From the NCBI RefSeq assembly GCF_024347515.1, contig NZ_AP025493.1:1860001-1924000 (forward strand): 64,000 nucleotides of DNA. The letters are read 5' to 3'. Source of the DNA: Vibrio gigantis. Lineage in GTDB: Bacteria; Pseudomonadota; Gammaproteobacteria; Enterobacterales; Vibrionaceae. The notes beneath the pieces are model-generated. The model did no database searches. It was not told where the DNA came from and was given only the letters and a program-made list of their open reading frames with translations. Shown here piece after piece: positions 7,615 through 15,183 of this stretch (position 1 is the stretch's first letter; each line of letters starts with the position of its first letter). Made by a program: the position numbers and the translations under genes.

Positions 7615-9418
7615 GAAATCATTTTCAAGTTTTCATAGGAAGTCAGCACTTCAGCAAGAAAAACTTGAGCAGAATGATAGAGTCGTTGATTCCAACGATG
7701 TCGATGAAGCAACATATCAAGATATATCCGCATTTCCTGAAAATATAGCCAATCAGATTACTTTTCGTCTAAGCATTCTTCGTTTTTTAGCTGGTAAGTG
7801 CGAAAAAATCACTCCCAAGACAATCGAACCATATCGCGTCGCACTGCAACAGTTACACGACAAAAATATTCCAAGTGCGATATCAATATACAGGTGGTGG
7901 TTAGTTTTCAGAGCCTCCGGTTATAACCCGGTTAGTTTAGCTCCTGACTTTAAAAGTAGAGGAAATAGGGGGGCTAAAGTTTCACCAATTGTTGATTCGA
8001 TAATAGAACAAGCAGTTGAAAGAGTTATTTCTGGTCGAAAGATCAATATCAGCTCGGCACACAGGCGAGTTAAGCGTAAAGTTCGACAATATAACTTAAC
8101 GCACGGTACAAAGTATCCATACCCTAAATACGAGTCTGTAAGAATACGGGTTAAAAAGAAGACTCCCTTCGAAGTATTAGCAGCAAAGAAAGGCGAACGA
8201 GTTGCTAAAAGAGAATTCCGCCGTATGGGAAAGAAGATAACAACCTCGGCCGTATTAGAGCGGGTGGAAATAGACCATACAATGGTTGATATATTTGCGG
8301 TACACCCAGTACATCGAGTTACTTTAGGAAGACCTTGGCTCACGCAGTTAGTAGATTGTTATAGTAAAGCCGTAATTGGTTTTTATTTAGGTTTTGAGCC
8401 ACCCAGTTACGTATCGGTATCGTTAGCCCTAAAAAATGCAATACAACGCAAAGATGACTTATTGTCTTCATATGAATCAATTGAAAATGAATGGCTATGT
8501 TACGGTATCCCTGACTTGCTCGTAACTGATAATGGTAAAGAATTTTTGTCTAAAGCCTTTGATAAAGCATGTGAGTCACTGTTGATCAATGTTCATCAAA
8601 ACAGAGTCGAAGTGCCTGACAATAAGCCTGATGTCGAACGTAAATACGGGACGATCAATACTTCTCTATTAGACGATTTACCAGGGAAAGCTTTTAGTCA
8701 ATACCTTCAGAGAGAGGGTTATGATTCAGTGGGTGAAGCTACTCTTACACTAGATGAAATTCAAGAAATTTACTTAATTTGGTTAGTAGATATTTATCAT
8801 AAAGACTCTAACCAGAGAGGCACTAATTGTCCGAATATCGCTTGGCGAAATGGGTGCCAAGAATGGGAGCCTGAAGAGTTTTCTGGTTCTAAAGATGAGT
8901 TGGACTTTAAATTCGCTATTGTTGATAGCAAACAACTAACCAAAGCAGGTGTAACCGTCTACAAAGGACTGACATACAGCAGTGAACGTTTAGCTGGGTA
9001 CAGAGGTAAGAAAGGGAATCATAAAGTGCAGTTCAAATATAATACAGAGTGTATGGCGGTCATTTGGGTGTTAGATGAAGATGTGAACGAATACTTCACG
9101 GTTAATGCTATAGATTATGAATATGCTAGTGGAGTCTCTCTGTGGCAGCATAAATACAATATTAAGTATCTAGCAGAATTAAATTCAGCAGAATATGACG
9201 AAGATAAGGAAATCGATGCAGAGATCAAAATTGAAGAAATTGCTGATCGTTCAATTCTTGAAACAAAGAAAATTAGATCTCGGAGGCGTGGAGCTAGGCA
9301 TCAGGAAAATAGCGCAAGAGCAAAGAGCATCAGCAATACTAAGCTAGTCCCACCCCAGAAAGACGAAGAAGAAATTGTAATTGTAGATAATGAAGATTGG
9401 GATATTGGTTATGTTTGA
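7607..9418 (+). CDS. tnsB: TnsB DDE transposase
   Basis: I start it at the ATG at 7607 (MPKKSF), which overlaps the tnsA stop; the frame is open from a TTG at 7580. The product is 603 residues. TnsB binds the end repeats, cuts the 3' ends and joins them to the target. The RNase-H-fold triad is visible: D223 (VEIDHTMVD), D308 (LVTDNGKEF) and E344 (PDVERKYG), the last two 36 residues apart. The N-terminal third holds helix-turn-helix DNA-binding domains, and the acidic C-terminal tail (IVIVDNEDWDIGY) is where TnsC is expected to dock. Confidence 0.95.
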   Translation: MPKKSFSSFHRKSALQQEKLEQNDRVVDSNDVDEATYQDISAFPENIANQITFRLSILRFLAGKCEKITPKTIEPYRVALQQLHDKNIPSAISIYRWWLVFRASGYNPVSLAPDFKSRGNRGAKVSPIVDSIIEQAVERVISGRKINISSAHRRVKRKVRQYNLTHGTKYPYPKYESVRIRVKKKTPFEVLAAKKGERVAKREFRRMGKKITTSAVLERVEIDHTMVDIFAVHPVHRVTLGRPWLTQLVDCYSKAVIGFYLGFEPPSYVSVSLALKNAIQRKDDLLSSYESIENEWLCYGIPDLLVTDNGKEFLSKAFDKACESLLINVHQNRVEVPDNKPDVERKYGTINTSLLDDLPGKAFSQYLQREGYDSVGEATLTLDEIQEIYLIWLVDIYHKDSNQRGTNCPNIAWRNGCQEWEPEEFSGSKDELDFKFAIVDSKQLTKAGVTVYKGLTYSSERLAGYRGKKGNHKVQFKYNTECMAVIWVLDEDVNEYFTVNAIDYEYASGVSLWQHKYNIKYLAELNSAEYDEDKEIDAEIKIEEIADRSILETKKIRSRRRGARHQENSARAKSISNTKLVPPQKDEEEIVIVDNEDWDIGYV

Positions 9419-9429
9419 GAAATCATTAG

Positions 9430-10422
9430 ATGAATGAAACTCGAGAAGCGCGCATCTCAAAAGCCAAAAGAGCATTTGTATCAACGCCGAGTGTTACGAA
9501 AATTTTGGGCTATATGGATAGATGTAGGGATTTGTCAGATTTTGAATCCGAGCCAACTTGTATGATGGTCTTTGGTGCATCGGGAGTAGGCAAGACGACG
9601 GTTATCAAAAAATATTTAAGTCAAAATAATCGTGATTCTAAAGTGCGAGGAGAGATAGTTCCTGTTCTGCATATCGAATTACCAGACAATGCGAAGCCTA
9701 TTGATGCAGCAAGAGAGTTGTTGCTTGAAATGGGTGACCCATTAGCGCTTTATGATACTGATCTGGCGAGGTTGACGAAAAAACTGACTGACTTGATACC
9801 TTTGGTTGGCGTTAAGTTGATCATTATTGATGAATTTCAGCACTTAGTTGAAGAGAGGTCAAATCGCATTCTTACACAAGTAGGCAATTGGCTCAAAATG
9901 ATACTCAATAGAACGAAGTGCCCAATTGTTCTTTTTGGTATGCCGTATTCTAAGGTTGTATTGAAAGCAAACTCACAACTGCATGGACGATTCTCAATTC
10001 AGTGTGAACTCCGCCCATTTAGCTATCAGGGTGGTGAAGGTGTATTCAAAAAATTTCTGGAAAATCTTGATAAATTATTACCTTTTGTCAAAGAGGCTGG
10101 GTTAGCAGAGAAAAACCTTCAGAAAAAACTATATGCTTTTTCTGAAGGTAATATGCGTTCGCTGAGAAACCTCATCTATCAAGCATCGGTTAATGCCATT
10201 GATAATCATCGGGCCACGATTATTTATGAAGATCTAGTTGTTGCTGCTGAGCTCACATGTAGTAACAAGACCTACACATGGAAAAACCCTTTTGAAAACG
10301 GAGTCAAGGTGACGGAGGAAATGTTGCGTCCTCCACCAAAGGATATTGGATGGGAGGATTATCTGAAAAACATTAATTCAAGATCAAAAAGTAAGCTTAA
10401 TGGTGGGAACATGTTTGAGTAA
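9430..10422 (+). CDS. tnsC: TnsC AAA+ regulator of transposition
   Basis: A 330-residue AAA+ ATPase that links the target-bound TniQ-Cascade complex to TnsA/TnsB by forming ATP-dependent rings on DNA. Walker A is GASGVGKTT (about residues 49-57) and Walker B is KLIIIDEFQHL (D134, E135). Sensor-type residues follow in IVLFGMPYSKVVL. It begins 11 bp after tnsB and ends the operon; the next gene converges. Its length matches the short TnsC of I-F3 CASTs rather than the ~555-residue Tn7 protein. Confidence 0.95.
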   Translation: MNETREARISKAKRAFVSTPSVTKILGYMDRCRDLSDFESEPTCMMVFGASGVGKTTVIKKYLSQNNRDSKVRGEIVPVLHIELPDNAKPIDAARELLLEMGDPLALYDTDLARLTKKLTDLIPLVGVKLIIIDEFQHLVEERSNRILTQVGNWLKMILNRTKCPIVLFGMPYSKVVLKANSQLHGRFSIQCELRPFSYQGGEGVFKKFLENLDKLLPFVKEAGLAEKNLQKKLYAFSEGNMRSLRNLIYQASVNAIDNHRATIIYEDLVVAAELTCSNKTYTWKNPFENGVKVTEEMLRPPPKDIGWEDYLKNINSRSKSKLNGGNMFE

Positions 10423-10492
10423 TGTAATGGTGTTCACAACACTACTTAAGGAGCGTTGTCCTTATTTTCTGGGCAAAACCTACTACAAAAGG

Positions 10493-10711
10493 TCACGAAA
10501 ACACTCCGTGCTCTAAACGACCGATTAAACTAATTACGACTTGAGTGTCTTCAGTTGTTGAAAGCATGTCAATTGGCCGTTTGTTACTTAGTCCTCTAAC
10601 TGGGTGTTTAAGCCAGTAATGAGTAGCTTCTTCACTTCCAAACAGCGCTAGTGCTTCCTGAAATACTCTATCAAAATTCTTTTTCGTTTCTTTATTCACC
10701 TTAAACTCCAC
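10493..10711 (-). CDS. MbcA/ParS-like (DUF2384-type) antitoxin-domain protein
   Basis: A 72-residue protein whose FGSEEATHYWLKHPVRGLSNKRPIDML stretch matches the Xre/MbcA/ParS toxin-binding domain, which is normally the C-terminal half of antitoxins against RES-type toxins. There is no DNA-binding half here and no RES toxin next to it, so it is an orphan or has another role. It converges on tnsC. The 177-bp gap upstream (10712-10888) holds nothing I recognise. Confidence 0.6.
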   Translation of the reverse strand: MEFKVNKETKKNFDRVFQEALALFGSEEATHYWLKHPVRGLSNKRPIDMLSTTEDTQVVISLIGRLEHGVFS

Positions 10712-10888
10712 CTAAATGGATGTAGTAAGTGTAATACATAATACTACGTTAAGAAAAGTAGGCCAAATAATGATTAGGCGAACTGATAAATAACAATGGT
10801 CTAAACAAGAAGTGGCCAAAAGTCAGATTGTGGAGGGTTGATTCGCTGAAAATTCGACGTGTCACTTATAAGATTTAACCACACTGGA

Positions 10889-12277
10889 TCAAAGATATTG
10901 GAAAGCTTCAATTACTCGTTGTTTAAAGCTTGTCAGTGTTAGGTCCGCGATCTCGGCAGAGTTGCTTTCCGATTCTGTGCTACCACTCTGATCAATTCGT
11001 CCAGAGAAATTGATGGAGACACTATCGGTATTGTCTCCATTATCACTAAGGGGGAGATTTGAATTTGTAGCTATGTGTTCTAGTGCTTGGTTTGGTTTTT
11101 TCTGAGGCCTCCTCAAGTAACGACAGCTATCTGGAATATCTCGTTCAACTTCTTCTGCAAATTCGATAAGTTTTGGGGCGGCAAAAGTATATAGCCATGC
11201 TTCTTGGTTCGGGCATGAAGTCATACGGAGTATACGACCAAGGATTTGGCGAAAGTAGAGTTCGGTCTTTATGTTGCTCAAATGGCAACATACTTGGAGT
11301 CTCGGAATATCTGTGCCCTCACTGACCATACCAACACTCACAATCCACTCGGTGTAGTCGGTTCTAAATTGTTTAATTCTGACTTGGGAGTCATCATTTT
11401 TGTATGTGACTATCGTGGTTGTTTGATTGAATGTATTTTTGAGTAGTGAAGCTATTTCTATGGCGTGATTGACAGATGTAGCTACGATTAAGCCTCCGGC
11501 ATATGGGGATTGACTTCGAATTTTCTTCAAGCGAGTAACGGCTGTTCCCAAAATATGAATCAAAGCAGGTTTGTTGTTGAGAATAGTAGAGTAGTTAATT
11601 TCACTCTCAGATATAAGCTCATTGAATGAGTTAAATGATTCAATATGATTATCTAACTTAATCGAGGATTTATCACAATCAATAAGCGTAATCGTTGGTT
11701 TACGGCAAACGCCGTCTTGGACAGCTTGCGCTAGTGTGTATTGATAATCACATACAATCGTCCCCTCAGGATCGCTGTATGACGAGAGTACAACGGGGGT
11801 CAAATTTGAACGCCAAGGTGTACCAGTTAAAGCGAGTGTATAAGTGGCTACTTTCTTAATCTTGCATAGAATCAGTTGGCCCCAGACATTGCTGTTCTCA
11901 TTATTATCACCACCGCAGTGATGTATTTCATCAAAAACACAAAGTACACGATATTTTAAAAGCCTATTCCAGAACTTGTCATCTAGGTGTGTTATTGATT
12001 GGTAAGTGATAGATGTACCTAGAGAGCCAAACTTTCCATCCATTTCATCTTGTAGTGTTTCGGAGAAGTTACTTTGTATACTCGATGACACAGTCTTTGA
12101 TGGAGAAAAGCAGATAACGAAATCGATCATAGAGCGTTCAAATAAGCCTTTAGCTAGATTGGCGGCCATAAATGTTTTGCCTGCACCTGGTGTGGCTTGT
12201 GCTAAAAAATGTTTGTTTCCTTGAATGTAGTGGGCCATTGCGTTTCCAATACACTCTGATTGCCAACGCCTCAACAT
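10889..12277 (-). CDS. Superfamily 2 DEAD/DEAH-type helicase
   Basis: A 462-residue SF2 helicase core: Q-motif region LRRWQSECI, Walker A ATPGAGKTF (about 28-36), motif II DEIH, motif III LTGTPW, motif V/VI SVGMVSEGTDIPRLQ and FRQILGRILRM. The C-terminal ~70 residues are S/N/D-rich. It resembles the helicase half of type III restriction or UvrB-like enzymes, but carries no nuclease or methylase domain. It overlaps the upstream wHTH gene by 7 bp, so the two are made together from the promoter at 12857-12885. Possible roles are defence cargo or transposition aid; neither is shown. Confidence 0.8.
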   Translation of the reverse strand: MLRRWQSECIGNAMAHYIQGNKHFLAQATPGAGKTFMAANLAKGLFERSMIDFVICFSPSKTVSSSIQSNFSETLQDEMDGKFGSLGTSITYQSITHLDDKFWNRLLKYRVLCVFDEIHHCGGDNNENSNVWGQLILCKIKKVATYTLALTGTPWRSNLTPVVLSSYSDPEGTIVCDYQYTLAQAVQDGVCRKPTITLIDCDKSSIKLDNHIESFNSFNELISESEINYSTILNNKPALIHILGTAVTRLKKIRSQSPYAGGLIVATSVNHAIEIASLLKNTFNQTTTIVTYKNDDSQVRIKQFRTDYTEWIVSVGMVSEGTDIPRLQVCCHLSNIKTELYFRQILGRILRMTSCPNQEAWLYTFAAPKLIEFAEEVERDIPDSCRYLRRPQKKPNQALEHIATNSNLPLSDNGDNTDSVSINFSGRIDQSGSTESESNSAEIADLTLTSFKQRVIEAFQYL

Positions 12278-12828
12278 TCTTTTTTACCACCAGTATTTTG
12301 ATTAATTAGAGATATAGTGTTTGTCCACACATTCAATTGAGCCATTAGCTTTGCCGACTTGTTAGTTGCTTCTTGGTAACTCGGTTGTATGAATGGTTGT
12401 AAGGAATTGAAGCGTCGCATAAGGCTTTGGTATTCATCAATCTCAGCAAGAGTTACTGTGAGCTGCGCAGTTATGTCTTGTCGTTCAACCTCTAATTGGG
12501 CTTTTGCTATATTTAATTCGGATATTTTTAGTCCCTGTTCTTTTGCTATGACCTTTTTGCGTCTAGGAACAATGTTAAATTGCGTTGAATCAAAATTATC
12601 TGATTTTGAAAACGTTCTGTTTCGACCCTCCCCCGTTGCCTGTAATACACCTAACGAGAGAAGTCGCTCCAATGACCTCGCTACAAAAAGTCGAGCAACG
12701 CTACTGTTCTCATACTGGTCAGATTCTTTTTGAATCGAACTTCTAATCTCAATAATGCTGAACTGGTTTGAATTGCATCGATTAATTGCATCAAAGATAT
12801 CTTGATTAATTTTTACTTTTGAACTCAT
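12271..12828 (-). CDS. wHTH plus coiled-coil protein paired with the helicase
   Basis: The frame is open to 12936, but that would overlap the xre start and cover the divergent promoter, so I use the ATG at 12828 (MSSKVKINQDIF). The product is 185 residues. Residues ~8-70 look like a winged-helix domain (IRSSIQKES, SLERLLSLGVLQATGEGRNRTFS), and residues ~90-150 are a charged coiled coil. It is likely a DNA-binding partner of the helicase, with which it overlaps. It is divergent from xre, sharing a palindromic operator. I do not know the family. Confidence 0.6.
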   Translation of the reverse strand: MSSKVKINQDIFDAINRCNSNQFSIIEIRSSIQKESDQYENSSVARLFVARSLERLLSLGVLQATGEGRNRTFSKSDNFDSTQFNIVPRRKKVIAKEQGLKISELNIAKAQLEVERQDITAQLTVTLAEIDEYQSLMRRFNSLQPFIQPSYQEATNKSAKLMAQLNVWTNTISLINQNTGGKKEC

Positions 12829-12854
12829 TGTTGAATCTATTTGTGAATTTTTGC

Positions 12855-12866
12855 GGATTATAGTCC
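12855..12866. promoter_or_regulatory. Palindromic Xre operator candidate between wHTH/helicase and xre
   Basis: GGATTATAGTCC (in the wider CGGATTATAGTCCG) is identical to 13227-13238 beside the private guide. It covers TATAAT (minus, 12857-12862) for the wHTH/helicase operon and TATAGT (plus, 12859-12864) for xre. Confidence 0.7.
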
Positions 12867-12885
12867 GTGGTAATAAATGCATCAA
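12857..12885 (-). promoter_or_regulatory. Promoter of the wHTH/helicase operon
   Basis: On the minus strand: TTGATG at 12880-12885, a 17-bp spacer and a perfect TATAAT at 12857-12862. The predicted start near 12850 is 22 bp before the ATG. The -10 box sits inside the palindrome. Confidence 0.65.
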
Positions 12886-12920
12886 GAGGCGATAGTTTTT
12901 GTTTTTTAGAGTCGTTTTAA

Positions 12921-13127
12921 ATGAAAGACTTAGCAAAGCGCTTTGGGGCCAAATTACGCGGGAAACGCAGGGATAAGAAGGTTTCTCAAGACCAACTAGC
13001 TTTGTTGGCTGATATCGATCGAAGTTATATTGGCAGGATTGAGCGTGGAGAAGTGAACATCACACTCGAAAAAGCGTATCAGTTGGCCGAAGTTCTTGAG
13101 TGTGATGTGAGAGATTTATTGCCTTAA
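12921..13127 (+). CDS. xre: Xre-family repressor of the CAST
   Basis: A 68-residue protein that is a single lambda-repressor-type helix-turn-helix (LRGKRRDKKVSQDQLALLADIDRSYIGRIERGE, recognition helix near residues 34-42). I-F3 CASTs are known to carry an Xre that controls the attachment-site guide. Here the same 12-bp palindrome occurs in its own promoter and at the private guide promoter, which fits autorepression plus guide control. The gene converges on the guide unit and stops 11 bp before it. No strong ribosome site is seen. Confidence 0.85.
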   Translation: MKDLAKRFGAKLRGKRRDKKVSQDQLALLADIDRSYIGRIERGEVNITLEKAYQLAEVLECDVRDLLP

Positions 13128-13138
13128 GTTACATGTCT

Positions 13139-13166
13139 TAGAGTATCTACTTATTCAGCAGTGAAT
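13139..13166 (-). CRISPR. Atypical CRISPR repeat, downstream side of the guaC guide
   Basis: On the minus strand the repeat keeps the stem-loop CTGCT-GAATA-AGTAG of the standard repeat (CTGCC-GAATA-GGTAG) but differs at about half of the flanking bases. The C-to-T and G-to-A changes preserve pairing. Confidence 0.8.
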
Positions 13167-13198
13167 TGCTCTGGAACTCGAATGAATGTGGTTCGTTT
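13167..13198 (-). CRISPR. Private 32-nt spacer targeting the 3' end of guaC
   Basis: Read on the minus strand it begins AAACGAACCACATTC and would encode KRTTFIRVPEQ, against KRTTFIRVQEQ in GuaC. It matches the resident guaC (6715-6746) in 24 of 32 bases, with 7 of 8 mismatches at wobble positions. This is the homing guide that sends the element to its chromosomal attachment site. Confidence 0.88.
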
Positions 13199-13226
13199 GT
13201 TATCAACTACTTTGCAGTAGCCTTGA
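13199..13226 (-). CRISPR. Atypical CRISPR repeat, upstream side of the guaC guide
   Basis: On the minus strand the hairpin is CTACT-GCAA-AGTAG, with a GCAA tetraloop in place of the normal GAATA loop. It ends TTGATAAC, close to the standard CTGATAAT end. All stem changes keep pairing, so Cas6 processing is probably retained. Confidence 0.8.
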
Positions 13227-13238
13227 GGATTATAGTCC
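13227..13238. promoter_or_regulatory. Palindromic Xre operator candidate at the private guide
   Basis: GGATTATAGTCC inside the near-perfect palindrome GAGGATTATAGTCCTC. It directly abuts the atypical repeat and contains the guide promoter's -10 box. Identical to 12855-12866. Confidence 0.75.
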
Positions 13239-13257
13239 TCATTTTTTTCTAAAGCAA
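13229..13257 (-). promoter_or_regulatory. Promoter of the private guide RNA
   Basis: On the minus strand: TTGCTT at 13252-13257, a 17-bp spacer and a perfect TATAAT at 13229-13234. Transcription would begin inside the atypical repeat, near 13222. Confidence 0.6.
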
Positions 13258-13275
13258 ACCACTGAATAGTGGTTT
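13256..13275. repeat. 8-bp hairpin between the two CRISPR units
   Basis: AAACCACT-GAAT-AGTGGTTT, a perfect stem. No T-run follows on either strand. It overlaps the -35 region of the private guide promoter and could part the two guide transcripts or bind a regulator. Confidence 0.5.
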
Positions 13276-13304
13276 GAGATTGGAAGCAACAGAATTGATA
13301 TCGA

Positions 13305-13392
13305 AGGGGCTTCTACCTATTCGGCAGTTCACACAACATTGTGATGCTCATCGATATAGAGTCTATTATCAGCTACCTATTCGGCAGTTCAC
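13305..13392 (-). CRISPR. Standard one-spacer I-F3 CRISPR array
   Basis: On the minus strand, repeat 1 (13365-13392, starting GTGAACTGCCGAATAGGTAG and ending CTGATAAT) is followed by a 32-nt spacer (13333-13364) and a terminal repeat (13305-13332) whose last eight bases have changed to AAGCCCCT. The repeats are 28 bp and match the I-F3 class. The spacer starts AGACTCTATATCGATGAGC; its target is not in this window as far as I can see. The array lies 128 bp downstream of the cas6 stop and is read in the same direction. Confidence 0.9.
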
Positions 13393-13520
13393 TGTTACTA
13401 ATTAAAGAATAGTATAACTTTATCAATCAGTTAATAGATTTAGCGTCAAGTAACCCTATTTTTCTCACTGTGATCAATCTTCTATAATTCAATAGCTTAA
13501 AAGTGTTGATGGAAATAGGG

Positions 13521-14120
13521 TCAAATTAGGGGGACTGCTTGATACGAATTGTCTGTATTGGACAATCCGTAACTGCTGAACATCGAGTTACCTTCAAAGC
13601 TATGAGTAGCCTTCATTTGTATGTTCAACCGAAAGGTACTGTTTTTGCTTTGACTGCTTACTTCGAGCGAATGGTAATGAGGAAGAACGATTAGTTCTTT
13701 TTGTTTAAGTAGAGCGGGATTAAAAGCTTCCCCTCTAGCGATTGCACGTTTTTCAAGTCGCCTCAGCTTTCTTGCTTGACCTGCAGCAGAAGATTTGTCG
13801 ATTGACTGATTCCGAGTAAACGCAGCATATTCGCAATTAGCGGGAATCTTCGTCGTTGCTGATATATCGAAATAGCTAAGCTGTCTCATTTGAATAAAGT
13901 AATGATGCTTAAGTAACAAATCGAGCTCAACTTTACTCGTGCTGATAAACGTTAGCTTTTTGCCGACAGTATCTTCACACCAATCAGGAAAAGAAACGCC
14001 AATACTTCTCGTATCATACTTGTAATTGAACCCGTGAAGAGTGCTCAAACACTTTGCTGCGAGTACCTCATTGTCACAGCGCTCTGGAAAGAAAGTCACT
14101 GTCTTATAGAACCAGTTCAT
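13521..14120 (-). CDS. cas6: Cas6f (Csy4) CRISPR RNA endonuclease
   Basis: A 199-residue protein, normal for Cas6f. It cuts the CRISPR transcript at the base of each repeat hairpin and stays bound to the 3' hairpin as the end subunit of Cascade. The catalytic histidine is in STLHGF (about residue 29). The arginine-rich helix that reads the hairpin is GQARKLRRLEKRAIARGE (about 114-131). It is the last gene of tniQ-cas8/5-cas7-cas6 and starts 2 bp after cas7. It must process both standard and GCAA-loop repeats in this element. Confidence 0.92.
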   Translation of the reverse strand: MNWFYKTVTFFPERCDNEVLAAKCLSTLHGFNYKYDTRSIGVSFPDWCEDTVGKKLTFISTSKVELDLLLKHHYFIQMRQLSYFDISATTKIPANCEYAAFTRNQSIDKSSAAGQARKLRRLEKRAIARGEAFNPALLKQKELIVLPHYHSLEVSSQSKNSTFRLNIQMKATHSFEGNSMFSSYGLSNTDNSYQAVPLI

Positions 14121-14122
14121 AG

Positions 14123-15178
14123 TTAATCACCCTTATGCTGAAACATTCCACCTTTGATTAGATTAGCAACTAAGTAGTGCAAGTCATTAGTAACTTCTTG
14201 GCTCAGTTTCCCTGGTGCAGATAAGCGTTCAATATATTGCTCCGCATTTTGAAGAATGGTAAACAAATCTTTCTCTGTTGATGGATGACGATAACAAGTC
14301 ACATCGCCTTTGTGAACGCCAAATCGACTGACTCGCAATGGTTCAAGGGCGTTCGGGTACCAATCATCAATTGTTGCAATGGCAGCACCTACTTTGTAAA
14401 TACCAATGATTGGAGAGCGTGTGTTTTCGATTTGAGTATTCTGGAATGTTCGAGCCTTGTTGCCTGCTTTGTTTGTGCTCTTATTTTCATTTTCAGTAAA
14501 TGCTTGGCTTGGGTAAATCTCACTATTTGTTGGGAGTACCAGATTAGCTTTAACTTCAAATATTGCTAGTCCATCCGATTGGCTGAATGCATCAATAACT
14601 AACTGACGGATTGCACTCCACTGTTGGTGAGCTTTAAATGCTGATTCTTCTCTGTACTCTGTACGTATATTTTTAAATGAAACAGGTTTTTCAGACCAAG
14701 GCCAAGGTGATAGTTCTACGTCAAGGCGGTACGCCCTCTTGGTATTTTTCCAAAGCCAAGACCCGTTACAGACGTTTATGAGATATCTTGATACTAGCTC
14801 TTCCCAGCCGATGCGTTTTTCATAGAGTTCGATTAGCTTAATGATTGTATCTTTGACCTCTTTTGAGTTGCACTTGTATGGCTTGCGCAATTCCGATGAG
14901 AAAGATATTGAGAAAAAGCATTCAATGTGGCTAGAACCGAAAGGGACACTACAAAAGTCACCAGCGTGTGGATTACCATGTGCTAGTTTTCCTGCAGTCG
15001 CAGTTTCTTTTATATTTCCTAGGGAGTCATAGGCTAATGAGGCCGTTTCCATTTGGCCAAGCGCAATGCGAGATGTATATCTTAGAGGTTCTTTCGTACC
15101 ATCAGGCCAAACAACGAAAAAGCAAATGTCGGAGGGGTTGATGGAGCGCTCATAAGCTAAGTTGGTTGGTAGTTCCAT
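14123..15178 (-). CDS. cas7: Cas7f (Csy3) Cascade backbone protein
   Basis: A 351-residue RAMP protein. Six copies form the backbone along the guide and flip out every sixth base, which bears on the mismatch pattern of the guaC guide. Recognisable blocks are LAYERSINPSDICFFVVWPDG at the N terminus, LINVCNGSWLWKNTKRAYRLDVEL near 145 and the C-terminal LHYLVANLIKGGMF. Its length matches Cas7 of Tn6677-type elements. It begins 5 bp after cas8/5. Confidence 0.93.
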   Translation of the reverse strand: MELPTNLAYERSINPSDICFFVVWPDGTKEPLRYTSRIALGQMETASLAYDSLGNIKETATAGKLAHGNPHAGDFCSVPFGSSHIECFFSISFSSELRKPYKCNSKEVKDTIIKLIELYEKRIGWEELVSRYLINVCNGSWLWKNTKRAYRLDVELSPWPWSEKPVSFKNIRTEYREESAFKAHQQWSAIRQLVIDAFSQSDGLAIFEVKANLVLPTNSEIYPSQAFTENENKSTNKAGNKARTFQNTQIENTRSPIIGIYKVGAAIATIDDWYPNALEPLRVSRFGVHKGDVTCYRHPSTEKDLFTILQNAEQYIERLSAPGKLSQEVTNDLHYLVANLIKGGMFQHKGD

Positions 15179-15183
15179 GATAG

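Noticed and set aside
12829..12936. Upstream extension of the wHTH protein to 12936
   Set aside because: It would overlap the xre start and cover the promoter and operator; the ATG at 12828 fits the predicted transcription start.
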